Assembly: GCF_001072375.1 (NCBI RefSeq)
Contig: NZ_JVKV01000002.1
Location: 1 to 41,872 of the forward strand
Direction: 5' to 3'
Source: Streptococcus pseudopneumoniae
Lineage (GTDB): Bacteria; Bacillota; Bacilli; Lactobacillales; Streptococcaceae
DNA: 41,872 bases
Shown one piece after another: positions 40,901-41,872 of the stretch (its first letter is position 1; the number at the start of each line of letters is the position of its first letter). The notes beneath the pieces are model-generated. The model saw only the letters and a program-made list of their open reading frames with translations. It ran no database searches and was not told the DNA's origin. The position numbers were made by a program, and so were the translations under genes.

Positions 40901-41052
40901 TGTGTGAAATATCAGCAGGAAAGCATGAAGCTCGTCAACAGGTGTCTTATAATAAGTAACCTTGGCTGTTTAGGCGAAGGGCATCTGCACGAATCAGGGC
41001 TTTCTAAGTGACTATTTCCACCGAATATTATTTATATCAGGAGGACATTTAC
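40901..41052 (+). ncRNA. rpsD leader, candidate S4-binding autoregulatory RNA
   Basis: A nested set of helices can be drawn: AAGC 40928-40931 with GCTT 40999-41002, TCGT 40932-40935 with ACGA 40989-40992, and CAGGTGTC 40939-40946 with GGCATCTG 40980-40987 (two G-U). Firmicutes control rpsD by S4 binding to a structured leader, so this is the likely role. No internal terminator was seen, so control would be translational. Confidence 0.6.
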
Positions 41053-41664
41053 ATGTCACGTTATACAGGACCATCTTGGAAACAAGCTCGTCGCCTTGGC
41101 CTTTCACTTACAGGTACAGGTAAAGAATTGGCACGTCGTAACTACGTACCAGGACAACACGGACCAAACAACCGTTCTAAATTGTCAGAATACGGTTTGC
41201 AATTGGCTGAAAAACAAAAACTTCGTTTCACTTACGGTGTAGGTGAAAAACAATTCCGTAACTTGTTCGTACAAGCTACAAAAATCAAAGGCGGAATCCT
41301 AGGTTTCAACTTCATGCTTCTTTTGGAACGTCGTTTGGATAACGTTGTTTACCGTCTTGGTCTTGCGACTACTCGTCGTCAAGCTCGTCAATTCGTAAAC
41401 CACGGTCACATCCTTGTTGACGGAAAACGCGTTGATATCCCATCATACCGTGTAAATCCAGGTCAAGTGATCTCAGTTCGTGAAAAATCATTGAAAGTTC
41501 CAGCTATCCTTGAAGCAGTAGAAGCAACTCTTGGACGTCCAGCATTCGTATCATTCGATGCTGAAAAATTGGAAGGTTCATTGACTCGTTTGCCAGAACG
41601 TGACGAGATCAACCCAGAAATCAACGAAGCCCTTGTCGTTGAATTCTACAACAAAATGCTTTAA
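41053..41664 (+). CDS. rpsD: Ribosomal protein S4
   Basis: A 203-residue 30S assembly protein with N-terminal rRNA-binding segment [16 protein letters not shown] and S4 RNA-binding domain (about 90-155, [12 protein letters not shown] and [18 protein letters not shown]). It lacks the N-terminal zinc cysteines found in some S4 proteins. It starts at 41053 behind AGGAGGAC. It is expressed alone, with its own terminator. Confidence 0.98.
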   Translation: MSRYTGPSWKQARRLGLSLTGTGKELARRNYVPGQHGPNNRSKLSEYGLQLAEKQKLRFTYGVGEKQFRNLFVQATKIKGGILGFNFMLLLERRLDNVVYRLGLATTRRQARQFVNHGHILVDGKRVDIPSYRVNPGQVISVREKSLKVPAILEAVEATLGRPAFVSFDAEKLEGSLTRLPERDEINPEINEALVVEFYNKML

Positions 41665-41682
41665 TTTTAAGATTTGTTTTAC

Positions 41683-41708
41683 AAAAAGCCTACAACAGTG
41701 GGCTTTTT
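41683..41708 (+). terminator. Terminator of rpsD
   Basis: AAAAAGCC and GGCTTTTT form the stem, followed by gctttg. The sequence 41709-41820 is AT-rich and shows no gene. Confidence 0.9.
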
Positions 41709-41820
41709 GCTTTGTCTGAAAATTAGACCATGAAAAACTAGCAAGCTTTATGTGAATTACAAACTCATAATCAATAACATTACAGACTTGAAAAAATACA
41801 AGACAGAAATTAAAGCCCCT

Positions 41821-41866
41821 CTTTCCCCCTTTCTCTGCTATACTACAAGCAGAGAAAGGGGGAAAG
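41821..41866 (+). promoter_or_regulatory. Perfect 18-bp inverted repeat over promoter and ribosome site of the next gene
   Basis: CTTTCCCCCTTTCTCTGC (41821-41838) and GCAGAGAAAGGGGGAAAG (41849-41866) are exact complements around a 10-nt centre. TGC-TATACT, an extended -10 (TATACT 41839-41844), spans the left arm end and the centre. The right arm contains the AAAGGGGGA ribosome site of the ATG at 41870. It is either a repressor operator or an RNA hairpin that hides the ribosome site. Confidence 0.8.
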
Positions 41867-41869
41867 CAA

Positions 41870-41872
41870 ATG
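41870..41872 (+). other. Start codon of a gene cut by the window end
   Basis: ATG placed 7 nt after AAAGGGGGA. Only the start codon is inside the window, so the product is unknown. Confidence 0.6.

Overview
The window is a stretch of chromosome from a low-GC Gram-positive coccus of the Streptococcus mitis group (S. mitis / S. oralis / S. infantis / S. pneumoniae relatives). The basis for this is the RpoB, RpoC and S4 sequences, the adcRCBA and dltXABCD operons, BOX-type intergenic repeats, a YSIRK/LPxTG surface protein beside a TCS08-like two-component system and rpsD (the same arrangement I recall for pavB-TCS08-rpsD in pneumococcus), and strong sigma-A promoters, many with an extended -10 (TGn). 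No prophage, IS element, CRISPR array, tRNA or rRNA was seen. The species cannot be fixed from sequence reading alone.

Layout: (1) 1-2833, the edge of a BOX repeat, then nadR-pnuC-Nudix/NrtR-like, an NAD salvage operon behind a consensus promoter. (2) 3047-5149, a small membrane protein, a Ser-rich lipoprotein whose promoter carries WalR/VicR-like boxes, and a YoaK-family membrane protein. (3) 5193-7032 on the minus strand, hslO-dusB. (4) 7269-11726, dltXABCD, including the 43-residue dltX. (5) 11865-14054, an LPxTG-anchored 5'-nucleotidase. (6) 14299-17754, the zinc operon adcRCBA, with an AdcR-like operator and a BOX element in its leader. (7) 17897-18754 on the minus strand, an e(P4)-type lipoprotein acid phosphatase. 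(8) 19185-26482, rpoB-rpoC with a structured, terminator-containing leader.

(9) 26740-27303, a maltose/galactoside-type O-acetyltransferase. (10) 27441-30332, a divergent unit of a VTC-domain protein, a DUF4956 membrane protein and a carbohydrate-binding-type lipoprotein. (11) 30468-32931, an ABC exporter plus TetR regulator with two matching palindromic operators. (12) 33094-34495 on the minus strand, CsbD and a DUF3290-DUF421 pair. (13) 34688-37543, a nucleoside phosphorylase and a KtrB/KtrA potassium system. (14) 37701-38988, a YSIRK surface protein with a NEAT-like domain whose LPYTG sorting signal is out of frame. (15) 39112-40859, a TCS08/SaeRS-like two-component system. (16) 41053-41664, rpsD with a structured leader. 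The window ends at the start codon of a further gene that lies behind a perfect 18-bp inverted repeat.

How the genes fit together: the surface 5'-nucleotidase, the e(P4)-type phosphatase, PnuC and NadR together could convert external NAD/NMN to nicotinamide riboside, import it and rebuild NAD. Dlt, Adc, the surface proteins and the TCS make this a cell-envelope and nutrient-acquisition neighbourhood around core genes (rpoBC, rpsD). The least understood parts are the VTC/DUF4956/lipoprotein unit, the DUF3290-DUF421 pair and several regulatory dyads.
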